A DNA stretch of 36,952 bases, taken from assembly GCA_019694805.1 (NCBI GenBank), contig JAIBBG010000032.1, forward strand, positions 1 through 36,952, in the 5' to 3' direction. Position 1 is the first letter of the stretch. Each line of letters begins with the position of its first letter. The stretch comes from Flavobacteriales bacterium (GTDB lineage Bacteria; Bacteroidota; Bacteroidia; Flavobacteriales_D; Sanyastnellaceae). Below the pieces are notes generated by a model, which saw only the letters and a program-made list of their open reading frames with translations, made no database searches and was not told where the DNA came from. Both the position numbers and the translations under genes were made by a program. Shown here piece by piece: positions 25,134 through 33,092 of this stretch.

Positions 25134-26837
25134 TCACTTGTCGTTTTGATAAACTTCATTTTTGATGGTGGTAAAAAACTGCTTGAGTATCTGATCGTTT
25201 TCAAGTCGTGGTGTAAAAACCTCCAGGATGGCACACTGGTTCGTTTGATAAAGCCATTTCAATCCACCACGCAATGATTCAACGCTGTCAGAAGAATGGT
25301 AATTCAATTGATACATGGCAGCGAAACTTTCTGCGGTGCGGTTGTGTTTTGTTTCGAAAAACTTCTCCAGGGCTTCACCCGTTTTATTCGGTCCTTCGAT
25401 GATTCTGAAGATGCCGCCACCACCGTTGTTGATCACAATCACTTTCAGGTTTGCGGTGATCATTTCATTCCAAAACGCATTGCCGTCGTAGAAGAAAGCC
25501 ACATCACCGGTGATGAGTGTTGTCAATTTTCCGGTGATAAACGATGCACCTACGGCAGTACTCGAGCATCCATCGATGCCGGCCACGCCGCGGTTTCCGA
25601 AGTAACGAAGGTCGCCACGGGAATCATTCAATAAGATATATCTGACCACTGAGCTATTGCCCATTTGCACATCACTGTTGCGAGGAATGGCATCATGAAT
25701 GATTCGGAAAGCGCTGAGGTCGCTCCAAGGCGCATGTTCCAAATATTGCGCAGCAACTGTCCTCGCCTTTTCATTCCATACATTGATTGTTTTTCTGTAA
25801 TCAGAGTCGATGGAAACTTTTTCTCCTTCCTGAATAGAGCGGAAAAAATCGATGGGTGAAATGGGAAAAATCCTGCGCAGATTTTTGAGGGTATCCAAGC
25901 CTTCACCACTGATGTCGATGTGCCAATGTTCTGTTTCTCCTGCGCGGAGAACCTCTTTGATTTTCCGTGAAATGATATTTCTTCCGATGGTGATGAGGAT
26001 ATCCGGGAGGATGTATTTCTTTTTTTCCTTATCAAAACCCATGATCAAACGATCAATGGTGGTGATGAAAGTATCTGAAGAGAGATTGCTATGTGCTTCC
26101 GTGAAGACGATCACATTATCGCGTTGTGCGAAAGTGGTCAGGTATGATTCCAATTCAGGTTGATCAGGCAATTGTCCTGCGAGAACCATCACCTTTTTGG
26201 ATTGGGCCAATCGCGTTTTAACCACTTTCAATTCATCCGGATGGATAGAAATTTCAGTGGCTGCGGTGCGAATCATTTTCACATTGCGGTCGTGATTGTC
26301 CACCGTTTTGTAAAGGCTTTCCCTGAGCGGAAAATTGATATGAACCGGACCAGGAACACCTTCTGTGCAAAGTCTGATCGCCTCATCCATGACACGCACG
26401 TTGTACCAAACCAGGTCTCCGTCATGCGCTTCTTCGGCAATTTCACAAGAAGCTTTTACGTAGTTACGGTGCAAATCCCTTTGGCGAATGCTTTGACCTT
26501 CACCCTGATCAATCCATTCCATGGGACGATCGGCAGTGATGATGAGTAGTGGAATACGCTGGTAATACGCTTCTGCAATAGCAGGGGCAAAATTCAGGGC
26601 AGCGGTGCCACTGGTACAGATCAGCACAACAGGTTTTGAAAGTTGTTGAGCCATGCCCAGAGCAACAAAACCGGCACTTCTTTCATCAACAATGCTATGG
26701 CTGGTGATGCCCGGATAATTCAGCAAACTGATGGAGAATGGCGCATTGCGCGATCCCGGAGTGATGATGACGTGTTCAATACCATGTGCAGTGAGTAAAC
26801 TCACAAAATCCTGCACCGGTTTTTTATCTGAAATCAT
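25134..26837 (-). CDS. menD: SEPHCHC synthase (menaquinone)
   Basis: A 567-residue thiamine-diphosphate enzyme joining isochorismate and 2-oxoglutarate in the first committed step of menaquinone synthesis. Recognisable parts are the N-terminal HGIEHVIITPGSRNAPFSIS, then SIVDERSAGFVALGMA, CTSGTAALNFAPAIAEA and TADRPMEWIDQGEGQSIRQ. QMGNSSVVRYI and NRGVAGIDGCSSTAVGA follow, then the ThDP/metal segment LITGDVAFFYDGNAFWNE. Length matches the family. A longer frame to 26870 begins with TTG, so ATG at 26837 is chosen. It is the first gene of the men cluster. No menF or menH is present here, so isochorismate synthase must be encoded elsewhere. Confidence 0.96.
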   Translation of the reverse strand: MISDKKPVQDFVSLLTAHGIEHVIITPGSRNAPFSISLLNYPGITSHSIVDERSAGFVALGMAQQLSKPVVLICTSGTAALNFAPAIAEAYYQRIPLLIITADRPMEWIDQGEGQSIRQRDLHRNYVKASCEIAEEAHDGDLVWYNVRVMDEAIRLCTEGVPGPVHINFPLRESLYKTVDNHDRNVKMIRTAATEISIHPDELKVVKTRLAQSKKVMVLAGQLPDQPELESYLTTFAQRDNVIVFTEAHSNLSSDTFITTIDRLIMGFDKEKKKYILPDILITIGRNIISRKIKEVLRAGETEHWHIDISGEGLDTLKNLRRIFPISPIDFFRSIQEGEKVSIDSDYRKTINVWNEKARTVAAQYLEHAPWSDLSAFRIIHDAIPRNSDVQMGNSSVVRYILLNDSRGDLRYFGNRGVAGIDGCSSTAVGASFITGKLTTLITGDVAFFYDGNAFWNEMITANLKVIVINNGGGGIFRIIEGPNKTGEALEKFFETKHNRTAESFAAMYQLNYHSSDSVESLRGGLKWLYQTNQCAILEVFTPRLENDQILKQFFTTIKNEVYQNDK

Positions 26838-26980
26838 GTGCGGCGAAACTATGTGTGAAAACCGCAGCAACGAAATGATCTCCGCTAAAAGAATTGCCTT
26901 TCACCACTCTTTCTTGATTTTCACTTTTCACAAAAAACAAAAAACGAACAAGTAGGTCGCAATTCCGTTACAGTTGTGAC

Positions 26981-26988
26981 TAAGTTTG
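26981..26988 (+). promoter_or_regulatory. -7 box for the NAD(P)-binding protein gene
   Basis: TAAGTTTG is an exact TAnnTTTG match 22 bases before the ATG at 27011. No TTTG at the expected -33 distance is visible, so it is only a candidate. The 173-base divergent region 26838-27010 also must contain the menD promoter, which I could not place. Confidence 0.45.
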
Positions 26989-27010
26989 ACGCTATCAAAT
27001 AAGTATTCAG

Positions 27011-27625
27011 ATGAATGTTTTGATTTTAGGAGCCAATGGCCGAGTTGGAGCGCAAGTGTTAAAACGTGCGCTTGAGAAAGGACATAAAGTGACTGCTTTT
27101 GTTCGCAAGACAGAATCCATTAACCTGCTTCATCCCAATCTTCGGGTTGTGCAAGGCGATGCACTTTCGCAAAAAGATGTTTCAGCCAATATGGCCGGGC
27201 AGCAGGCGGTGATTTCATGTCTGAGTTCAGGGGAAAACTCCCACCGTGTTGTTTTCATCAACCACATCATCAACGCCATGCGAGAGCATAAGGTCAAAAG
27301 GGTAATAGCCATTGGAGGCATTGGAGCTCTTCAGGCGAGTGAACATTTGAAGGTATATGAAACAGCCACTTTTCCAAAGGAATACATTGACGTGACCATG
27401 GCCCATGTGAGGGTTTTGGATGCATTGCTCACCAGTCGCAACGATTTCACTTTTGTATGTCCGCCAATGATCCGTGAAGGCGATCGCACTGGGGTTTACA
27501 AAACCCAGGACACCTATCCTACTCAGGGTTGGGACATCACCACGGGAGATCTCGCCGACTTCATGGTAGGCGAATTGACGGAAAACAAATATGTGGGCAA
27601 AAAAGTGGGGATTTCGAACCTCTAA
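27011..27625 (+). CDS. NAD(P)-binding atypical SDR family protein
   Basis: A 204-residue Rossmann-fold protein of the NAD(P)H-binding/NmrA-like, biliverdin-reductase-B-like group. The nucleotide-binding motif GANGRVGAQVLKRAL is at residues 7-21. An AFVRKTESI segment after strand 2 suggests NADPH preference (Arg/Lys). QGDALSQKDVSANMAGQQAVISCL, KRVIAIGGIGAL and FTFVCPPMIREG follow. Length is typical. Substrate unknown. It is divergent from menD across 173 bases and is followed by rpsU after 96 bases, which contain a separate strong promoter, so it is probably its own unit. Confidence 0.85.
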   Translation: MNVLILGANGRVGAQVLKRALEKGHKVTAFVRKTESINLLHPNLRVVQGDALSQKDVSANMAGQQAVISCLSSGENSHRVVFINHIINAMREHKVKRVIAIGGIGALQASEHLKVYETATFPKEYIDVTMAHVRVLDALLTSRNDFTFVCPPMIREGDRTGVYKTQDTYPTQGWDITTGDLADFMVGELTENKYVGKKVGISNL

Positions 27626-27658
27626 TGCCCTGTTTAAGAAGTTTTCCGGAGAAAATTT

Positions 27659-27690
27659 TTTGTAAAATGGTGAAAGACAACATACATTTG
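27659..27690 (+). promoter_or_regulatory. rpsU promoter (Bacteroidetes consensus)
   Basis: TTTG (27659-27662), a 20-base spacer, then TACATTTG (27683-27690) is a full match to the TTTG-N19-21-TAnnTTTG consensus of the primary Bacteroidetes sigma factor. It is the best promoter in the window and predicts a leader of about 25 bases for rpsU. Confidence 0.8.
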
Positions 27691-27704
27691 CCATCCCAAA
27701 ATTG

Positions 27705-27712
27705 AAGGAGGT
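27705..27712 (+). promoter_or_regulatory. Strong Shine-Dalgarno of rpsU
   Basis: AAGGAGGT lies nine bases before the rpsU ATG, an almost full complement of the 16S anti-Shine-Dalgarno. Other genes here show none or weak partial matches. In Flavobacterium johnsoniae, bS21 helps hide the anti-SD on the 30S subunit, and rpsU keeps a strong SD that is thought to provide autoregulation. Confidence 0.85.
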
Positions 27713-27721
27713 ATATCCATT

Positions 27722-27913
27722 ATGTTAATCATTCCAGTAAAAGAGGGCGAAAGCATTGACAGAGCGCTCAAGAAATTCAAGAAAAAATTCGAAAAGACCG
27801 GTGTCGTGAAAGAACTCCGTAACCGTCAGTCTTATACGAAAAAGAGCGTTAGCCGCAGAGAAGAAATCAAGCACGCTACTTATATCGCGACTCTGAAAAG
27901 AGAAGAGATGTAA
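27722..27913 (+). CDS. rpsU: 30S ribosomal protein bS21
   Basis: A 63-residue small-subunit ribosomal protein. It begins MLIIPVKEGESIDRALKKFKKKFEKTG and continues VKELRNRQSYTKKSVSRREEI, the normal bacterial bS21 pattern. In Bacteroidetes, bS21 together with bS6 and bS18 sequesters the 16S 3' tail, which explains the general lack of Shine-Dalgarno use. This gene is preceded by a consensus promoter and a near-perfect SD, fitting negative feedback in which only ribosomes short of bS21 translate it well. Two hairpins, the second a terminator, follow before xerC. Confidence 0.98.
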   Translation: MLIIPVKEGESIDRALKKFKKKFEKTGVVKELRNRQSYTKKSVSRREEIKHATYIATLKREEM

Positions 27914-27929
27914 GAACAGCCTGCTGTTC
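27914..27929 (+). other. Short hairpin after the rpsU stop
   Basis: GAACAG-CCTG-CTGTTC, a six-base stem with a tetraloop beginning immediately after the rpsU stop codon and before the main terminator. It may protect the 3' end or pause polymerase. Confidence 0.45.
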
Positions 27930-27940
27930 ACAATATTCGA

Positions 27941-27977
27941 GGCGAAGAACCGGTTGAACCGGTTCTTCGCCTTTTTT
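27941..27977 (+). terminator. Intrinsic terminator between rpsU and xerC
   Basis: A thirteen-base perfect stem GGCGAAGAACCGG/CCGGTTCTTCGCC with loop TTGAA (27954-27958) and a six-base T run. It ends only five bases before the xerC ATG, so any xerC mRNA from the rpsU promoter must be a read-through product with its start beside this hairpin. Confidence 0.88.
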
Positions 27978-27981
27978 GCTT

Positions 27982-28899
27982 ATGGTGAATTTGGAACCCT
28001 TTCTCGACTATTTGCGCAGCGAAAAAAGATCTTCGCAGCACACGGTTGATGCCTACCGCAACGATCTCGAGCAATTCACGACCTGGTGCGTTCGGGAATT
28101 CGATATTCACCATCCGGAAGAAGTCACACAGCAAGTAGTGCGGTCATGGATGGCTTCACTGATGGATGAAGCCTATGCTGCAACGTCGGTGCACCGAAAA
28201 CTTTCTTCCGTTCAGGCTTTTTGTCGGTTTTTAATGAAAACCGGCGTCATCCGGCACAATCCGGCTCGGGGTATTCCCAAACCCAAAATCCCCAAAAGAC
28301 TTCCTGTTTTTGTTGATGAAACCGGAGCTAAAGCACTGTATAACAAAGATATATATCAGGCCAAAGAAGATCATCACACCCCCAAGGAAATATTTTCTGC
28401 GATCAGAGACCAGTTGATTGTAACCCTGCTCTATGAAACAGGTATAAGGCAAGCAGAACTCCTTGGATTAAAAGACAAGGACATTGATGAATATATCGGC
28501 CAGATCAAAGTGACAGGTAAACGCAATAAAATGAGGTATGTACCAGCTGGGGTGGAATTACTTGACAGGATCAGGCAATATCAGACCGAACGCAACCGTT
28601 GTTTTGAGCAAAATCCGGAAGGATATCTTTTCATCAATGACACAGGAAAAAAAATATCTAAAACATTTGTTTACCTCAAAGTAAAAAATTACCTTTCGCA
28701 AGTCAGTACGATCCAAAGGAAGAGTCCGCACGTACTACGTCACACATTTGCTACCCATATGCTGAATAACGGAGCCGATCTGAACGTCATCAAAGAAGTG
28801 TTAGGACACTCCAGTCTGGCAGCGACACAGGTATACACACACAACAGCATTGAAAAACTTAAAGGCATCCATAAAAAGATGCATCCACGGAATAATTGA
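27982..28899 (+). CDS. xerC: Tyrosine recombinase XerC
   Basis: A 305-residue site-specific recombinase that resolves chromosome dimers at dif. The N-terminal SAM-like core-binding domain (residues about 1-90) is followed by the catalytic domain. Catalytic residues are visible: Arg in YETGIRQAELLGL, the Lys in IKVTGKRNKMRYVP, HxxR in SPHVLRHTFATHMLNNG, His in LGHSSLAATQVYTH, and the nucleophilic Tyr of that last motif. Length is normal. The ATG at 27982 is preferred over a TTG two codons upstream. The rpsU-xerC-hpf order is, as I recall, common in Bacteroidetes, arguing for the housekeeping enzyme and not a mobile-element integrase. No Shine-Dalgarno precedes it; the rpsU terminator does. Confidence 0.94.
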   Translation: MVNLEPFLDYLRSEKRSSQHTVDAYRNDLEQFTTWCVREFDIHHPEEVTQQVVRSWMASLMDEAYAATSVHRKLSSVQAFCRFLMKTGVIRHNPARGIPKPKIPKRLPVFVDETGAKALYNKDIYQAKEDHHTPKEIFSAIRDQLIVTLLYETGIRQAELLGLKDKDIDEYIGQIKVTGKRNKMRYVPAGVELLDRIRQYQTERNRCFEQNPEGYLFINDTGKKISKTFVYLKVKNYLSQVSTIQRKSPHVLRHTFATHMLNNGADLNVIKEVLGHSSLAATQVYTHNSIEKLKGIHKKMHPRNN

Positions 28900-28928
28900 A
28901 GTCTAACCCTTAAAAAATTTGTTCTATT

Positions 28929-29222
28929 ATGCAAGTACAAGTTCAGAGTATCCATTTTGATGCAGACATCAAGTTGATCAAGTTCATTGAAGAAAAACTT
29001 CAAAAGCTCGGTACGTTTCATGACAGAATTATCAAAAGTGAGGTCTTTCTCAGATTGGATAAATCAGATGTGAATGAAAACAAAATCGCAGAAGTAAAAC
29101 TTTCGATCCCAGGTAAAGAATTGTTTGCCAAAAAACAATGTAAAACATTTGAAGAAGCGACTGATGTGGCCGTAGATGCCCTTCGCCGCCAAATCGATAA
29201 ACACCGAACAAAAAACAGTTGA
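28929..29222 (+). CDS. hpf: Ribosome hibernation-promoting factor (HPF/RaiA)
   Basis: A 97-residue short-form HPF/YfiA protein that binds the 30S A and P sites in stationary phase and stabilises inactive ribosomes. Sequence signs are the beta-alpha-beta opening QVQVQSIHFDADIKLIKFIEEKL, the LGTFHDRIIKSEVFLRLD strand pair, and the final helix CKTFEEATDVAVDALRRQID KHR in two parts. Short length without the long C-terminal domain matches YfiA/HPF-short. It follows xerC by 29 bases and ends at a UUCG-loop terminator, so it closes the rpsU-xerC-hpf unit. Confidence 0.94.
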   Translation: MQVQVQSIHFDADIKLIKFIEEKLQKLGTFHDRIIKSEVFLRLDKSDVNENKIAEVKLSIPGKELFAKKQCKTFEEATDVAVDALRRQIDKHRTKNS

Positions 29223-29244
29223 TACAACAACTTCAACATAATCA

Positions 29245-29268
29245 AAGCGACCTTCGGGTCGCTTTTTT
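29245..29268 (+). terminator. Intrinsic terminator after hpf
   Basis: AAGCGACC-TTCG-GGTCGCTT, an eight-base stem with the stable UUCG tetraloop, followed by TTTTTTG. It ends the rpsU-xerC-hpf unit and lies 21 bases from the end of the convergent gene. Confidence 0.92.
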
Positions 29269-29289
29269 GTTTTCATGAAACATCAATGC

Positions 29290-32200
29290 TCAATGCGTGA
29301 TAAGGAATTTCGACCTGTAAGTCTTTCCATCATCACGGATTTCGATGACATAACTTCCCTTGCTCCAGGTATTCGTTTCGATGCGCAACGCAGAAACAAC
29401 ATTTTCCTTTTCGTAGAGCATTTTGCCCGATGCATCATACACAAGAATCCTCACTGGACTTTGAATTCCAGATATCAACACATAACTATCGGCGGGATTG
29501 GGTGAAATATTGACCTGTGAATTGTGTTCATGAACACTTTCAATGAAATCAACATAAAATTCGGTATAACAACTACAACCATAATCATCTTCAACGTACA
29601 GCCATTGTTCGCCACTCGACAATAACATAACACTGCTGTCCTGCTCGGGGCTGTTGCTCCATTGGAAAGAATAATCCGGCATACCACCTGTTACTGTTGC
29701 TACGGCTGTTCCTGGTACCGTGAATCCGATAAAAGGTGTTGTGGTTACCGTGCAGATCAACTCATCCGGTTGCTGGACTTCGAATTGATATTCCTGCACA
29801 CAGCCCAAAGCATTGCTTGCCATGAGAGTATGTATTCCTGCGGTCAAAGCGGTAGTGTCTTCAACATCCCAGGTGAAGGTGATATCCTCCAGAGAAAATG
29901 CACTTACAGCACCATTGTCATCTCCATAACACCAAACATCTTGAACTTCTATTTCTACAACGAAAGAATCTGCTTGTAAAATGGAATACTCTTCGAAGGC
30001 AGAACAACCGTTGTGATCCGTCACAAAAATTGAATAGTCGCCAGCCTCCAACACTGCAGGATTTTCACCATTCCAATCGACGTCATATGGAGCCACACCG
30101 CCTGAAACATCAGCTACTGCGGAACCGTAGCCATTTCCAGCACATTCTATATCGTCCGTAGTGAGATTGATGATCAACGGCGGTGGCTGCCAAATGAAAT
30201 ACACATAAGATTGTATGCAGCCATTTGCATCTATGGCGGTAGCGTAGTGTTTACCGGCCCATTGCTGGTTAGGCGGACCTTCTAAATAGTATTCGTAAGG
30301 CGGTGTGCCATTGTATGCAATGACTTCACAAGTACCATCAGAACCCCCATAACAAGTTACGTTGGTCGTTTCAATATCCATTGTAATTTGACTCGGTGCG
30401 ATGAGTTCAAAAGATTGCTCGTGGTTACATCCAAATATGTCAACCCATACACAAGAATGCAAACCCGGACCCCAAAATGTGGCAGATATGTTTTGTACAC
30501 CATTGTCCCAGGTTATTTGTTGGACGTCACTTTCAACGATATCCAACGTTGCCATTCCATCATGTGAGAAATGACAAGAAAAGGGTGTTGTGATGATGGG
30601 TGCATCGGCAATTGGTTCAACAACGATGTAGATTGAATCCGTCCTCCATACATTCAAAAAATCATCCGTGACATCGGCGAAATAATACCCCTCCTCCGTC
30701 ACAGTGAGCCAAGTTGTTGTGTCTCCAGTATTCCAGATGAGCTGATCGTAATCACCGGTGTAAAGCACAATAGAATCACCCGCACAAAGAATGGTGTCCC
30801 CCTGCCAAGTAAGATTGGGATAGTCTATGAAAGAATCCCCTTCACGAACATGGAGCATCTGGTCTGCGTCAAGGTTGAAGAAAACATCACGTGTCCCGCT
30901 GTTCCATTCAACTACCAACGAATCGACTAAATTGGTATCACCCAATCCAAAAATTTCCTTTCCAGAATCCTGTGAAATGTAATTCTCACCATGATGTGTA
31001 AATCGGTGCAGGATCTGTCCGCCGGCGTAACAAATGATCCTGCTGCCAATGCCGTTTCTGTTGGCGAATACACCTTCAAGCTCAACTGATAAAAAATGAT
31101 GATCGCCTCCGTTGTTTTGAAAAAGGCGCGCATAGTAAGCATCATCATTGCTCAAGGCCATGTCGTAATAACCATCATTGTCCAAGTCACCTTTGGCAGC
31201 TGCAAAAGTTTCTATGATAGACACATCCAATGCGACCTCAGCGATACCATCGGTAAATCCACTCCCCTCTTCGTTGATGTAAAACCAATTTCCGAGAGGT
31301 GTGATAGCCGCATAAGTTGCACCAATGAATAGATCTTCCCAACTGTTGTTGTCATAGTCTATCCACAATCCTCCCCAACACACCTGATTGGTTGCGATAC
31401 CATATTCCTGTGCGACTTCAGTAAAGCTGATGCCGCTTTCATTTCTCATGAGTAGATTACCATTCGGACCATTGCTGATGTATACATCATCATCTAAATC
31501 ATGATCGAAATCCGCAATTGAACCGGACATGGCACAAATTCCCAAATCAAATCCAGTCTCAGCTGATTGGTTGGTGAAAGTTCCGTCTCCATTGTTGCGA
31601 TAGATTTCATTGGGAAATTGCACACGATCGATGATGAAGATGAGGTCTTCCCATCCATCCTGATTGTAGTCGGCAAAAACCGGTTGAAAAGCAGTTCTTG
31701 GAGGAAGATCTATACCAACAGCTTGCGTGACTTCGGTGAATGTTCCATCACAATTGTTGTGGTACAGAAGTGATCTGTATTCATCACCGGGGAAATTCGA
31801 AGAAGAGTAATATTTCACCACACACAAATCCAAACAACCATCGTGATCATAATCTGCGAATGCCGCTCCCCAGTATTTGAGGTATAACTGTTCCAGACCC
31901 GCTTCCCATGCGACGTTCGTCATTTGAAGTGAACCATTATTGTTCCACAATTGAATGGGTGAACCATCTCGTGTGATGAGCAAATCCTGGTCTCCATCGT
32001 TGTCATAGTCCGACCATAAAATCATGATCACCTGGGTACCATCCGGATTGGTAATTCCCAGATCAATCTCGTTCAGTTGCCCTTCATTGTTGAGGAAAAA
32101 TCGAGGTGCATTTGCGCCGTCGGTTATACTGACATCGTCCCATCCATCCTGATTGAAATCGAAATAACTAACGCCATTGCCATATATGGTGCCCTCGTTG

Positions 32201-32313
32201 AAGATCGCTTCACCAAACTGATCATTCGTTACATCAATATATTGCGAACGTACATCGAGCGCATAAGCCAAGGTTATGAGCACGATGAATAATGTTTTGA
32301 TTCGCATCTTCAT
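29290..32313 (-). CDS. Secreted FG-GAP/UnbV repeat protein with T9SS domain
   Basis: A 1007-residue exported protein. A signal peptide ends near LDVRSQ (residue 24). Residues about 25-410 are FG-GAP/VCBS-type repeats rich in calcium-like loops (DFNQDGWDD, DYDNDGDQD, DYDHDGCLD, DLDNDGYYD), predicting a beta-propeller. An ASPIC/UnbV domain follows (NRNGIGSRIICYAGGQ, then GLGDTNLVDSLVVEW). Next are Ig-like segments (about 505-660) and three or four SprB-like repeats of the type VTCYGGSDGTCEV. It ends with a T9SS type A sorting domain (SPNPADSYVLISG to SKFLITH). It may be an adhesin or matrix protein; no catalytic motif is seen. It converges with the hpf unit. Confidence 0.92.
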   Translation of the reverse strand: MKMRIKTLFIVLITLAYALDVRSQYIDVTNDQFGEAIFNEGTIYGNGVSYFDFNQDGWDDVSITDGANAPRFFLNNEGQLNEIDLGITNPDGTQVIMILWSDYDNDGDQDLLITRDGSPIQLWNNNGSLQMTNVAWEAGLEQLYLKYWGAAFADYDHDGCLDLCVVKYYSSSNFPGDEYRSLLYHNNCDGTFTEVTQAVGIDLPPRTAFQPVFADYNQDGWEDLIFIIDRVQFPNEIYRNNGDGTFTNQSAETGFDLGICAMSGSIADFDHDLDDDVYISNGPNGNLLMRNESGISFTEVAQEYGIATNQVCWGGLWIDYDNNSWEDLFIGATYAAITPLGNWFYINEEGSGFTDGIAEVALDVSIIETFAAAKGDLDNDGYYDMALSNDDAYYARLFQNNGGDHHFLSVELEGVFANRNGIGSRIICYAGGQILHRFTHHGENYISQDSGKEIFGLGDTNLVDSLVVEWNSGTRDVFFNLDADQMLHVREGDSFIDYPNLTWQGDTILCAGDSIVLYTGDYDQLIWNTGDTTTWLTVTEEGYYFADVTDDFLNVWRTDSIYIVVEPIADAPIITTPFSCHFSHDGMATLDIVESDVQQITWDNGVQNISATFWGPGLHSCVWVDIFGCNHEQSFELIAPSQITMDIETTNVTCYGGSDGTCEVIAYNGTPPYEYYLEGPPNQQWAGKHYATAIDANGCIQSYVYFIWQPPPLIINLTTDDIECAGNGYGSAVADVSGGVAPYDVDWNGENPAVLEAGDYSIFVTDHNGCSAFEEYSILQADSFVVEIEVQDVWCYGDDNGAVSAFSLEDITFTWDVEDTTALTAGIHTLMASNALGCVQEYQFEVQQPDELICTVTTTPFIGFTVPGTAVATVTGGMPDYSFQWSNSPEQDSSVMLLSSGEQWLYVEDDYGCSCYTEFYVDFIESVHEHNSQVNISPNPADSYVLISGIQSPVRILVYDASGKMLYEKENVVSALRIETNTWSKGSYVIEIRDDGKTYRSKFLITH

Positions 32314-32451
32314 GATTGCAAAAATGTGTTCTCCGATGTCATTTTATTCTCCAGAGAAAATCTCCCTCTTATTCACAACTCCTCAAAAATACTGTTCAAA
32401 AGCGGAATTTTTTTTATGATCACAAGAATACCATTCACTGTGGCAATCCAT

Positions 32452-32459
32452 TACGTTTG
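32452..32459 (+). promoter_or_regulatory. Candidate -7 box upstream of the 32607 gene
   Basis: TACGTTTG matches TAnnTTTG exactly on the plus strand, but no -33 TTTG is seen and it would imply a 140-base leader. The 293-base gap 32314-32606 otherwise shows no supported element, and I could not place the minus-strand promoter of the 1007-residue gene. Confidence 0.35.
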
Positions 32460-32606
32460 CTCGAATTCCAACCCTTGGAGTTGTAGAACTGATTACCATA
32501 AGCAAATGCAGAAGCGAGCAATCGAACTGTAGATGACCATGTTTTCAGACTTGACATTCCAAGGCTGTGGACATTCTTTACCTTCATACAACTACCAAGA
32601 CCTCAT

Positions 32607-33059
32607 ATGCGCTTCAACCATTACAGTCGCAAAGCGATGACCCTTTTTTTCGTGGCAGGAATATTTATGTGTTGTTCAGAACAACCTGCCACTGGACAAA
32701 CCAATGCACAAGGCACATCGGCAACTACCCAAACACCTGTTCCAACTGGCAAACCCAATCTTGGAGTACCTGTACCGGAACTGAAATTTGCTGATGATGT
32801 CAAGGCCTATATCCGGTCATTGCTGGACGCACCGCTGCCTGCGGATTATGTATTACCAGCCGACATCATGGCCTCTCAATCCTATGATGAATGTGTTAGT
32901 TTGGTCAATATCCACTATCCACAATTCACCAATCTCGAAAATGAGGCATTGCTCAGGGCAGTGAAAGAAAATCCCATGGTGTATCAAGAGATGATGCTTG
33001 AAGCGCGCAGTGTCAGAGAAAAATTTTTTCCTGGAAGTCAACCAAAAAGAAAACCATAA
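32607..33059 (+). CDS. Small exported protein, possible lipoprotein
   Basis: A 150-residue protein with a basic N-terminus (MRFNHYSRK) and hydrophobic segment MTLFFVAGIFMCC. Two adjacent cysteines near residues 22-23 could be lipidated, although the lipobox (IFMC) is atypical. A low-complexity Thr/Pro/Gln linker (about 25-55) precedes a helical part: FADDVKAYIRSLLDAPLPADYV, then PQFTNLENEALLRAVKENP and MMLEARSVREKFF. No domain recognised. ATG at 32637 is an alternative start that would still leave the signal. The giant repeat protein starts 33 bases after its stop, so the two may be cotranscribed and function together at the surface. Confidence 0.7.
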   Translation: MRFNHYSRKAMTLFFVAGIFMCCSEQPATGQTNAQGTSATTQTPVPTGKPNLGVPVPELKFADDVKAYIRSLLDAPLPADYVLPADIMASQSYDECVSLVNIHYPQFTNLENEALLRAVKENPMVYQEMMLEARSVREKFFPGSQPKRKP

Positions 33060-33092
33060 ATAATCCTTATCCAATAATCATAATCAAACCCT

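Noticed and set aside
26838..26870. Eleven-residue extension of MenD
   Set aside because: It begins with TTG; the ATG at 26837 gives the usual MenD N-terminus.
27982..28899. Tyrosine recombinase as a mobile-element integrase
   Set aside because: Size, motifs and the rpsU-hpf neighbourhood fit housekeeping XerC. There is no tRNA, att repeat or cargo nearby.
32326..32532. 68-codon plus-strand ORF upstream of the small exported protein
   Set aside because: No recognisable protein features, and it overlaps the only promoter-like motif in that gap.
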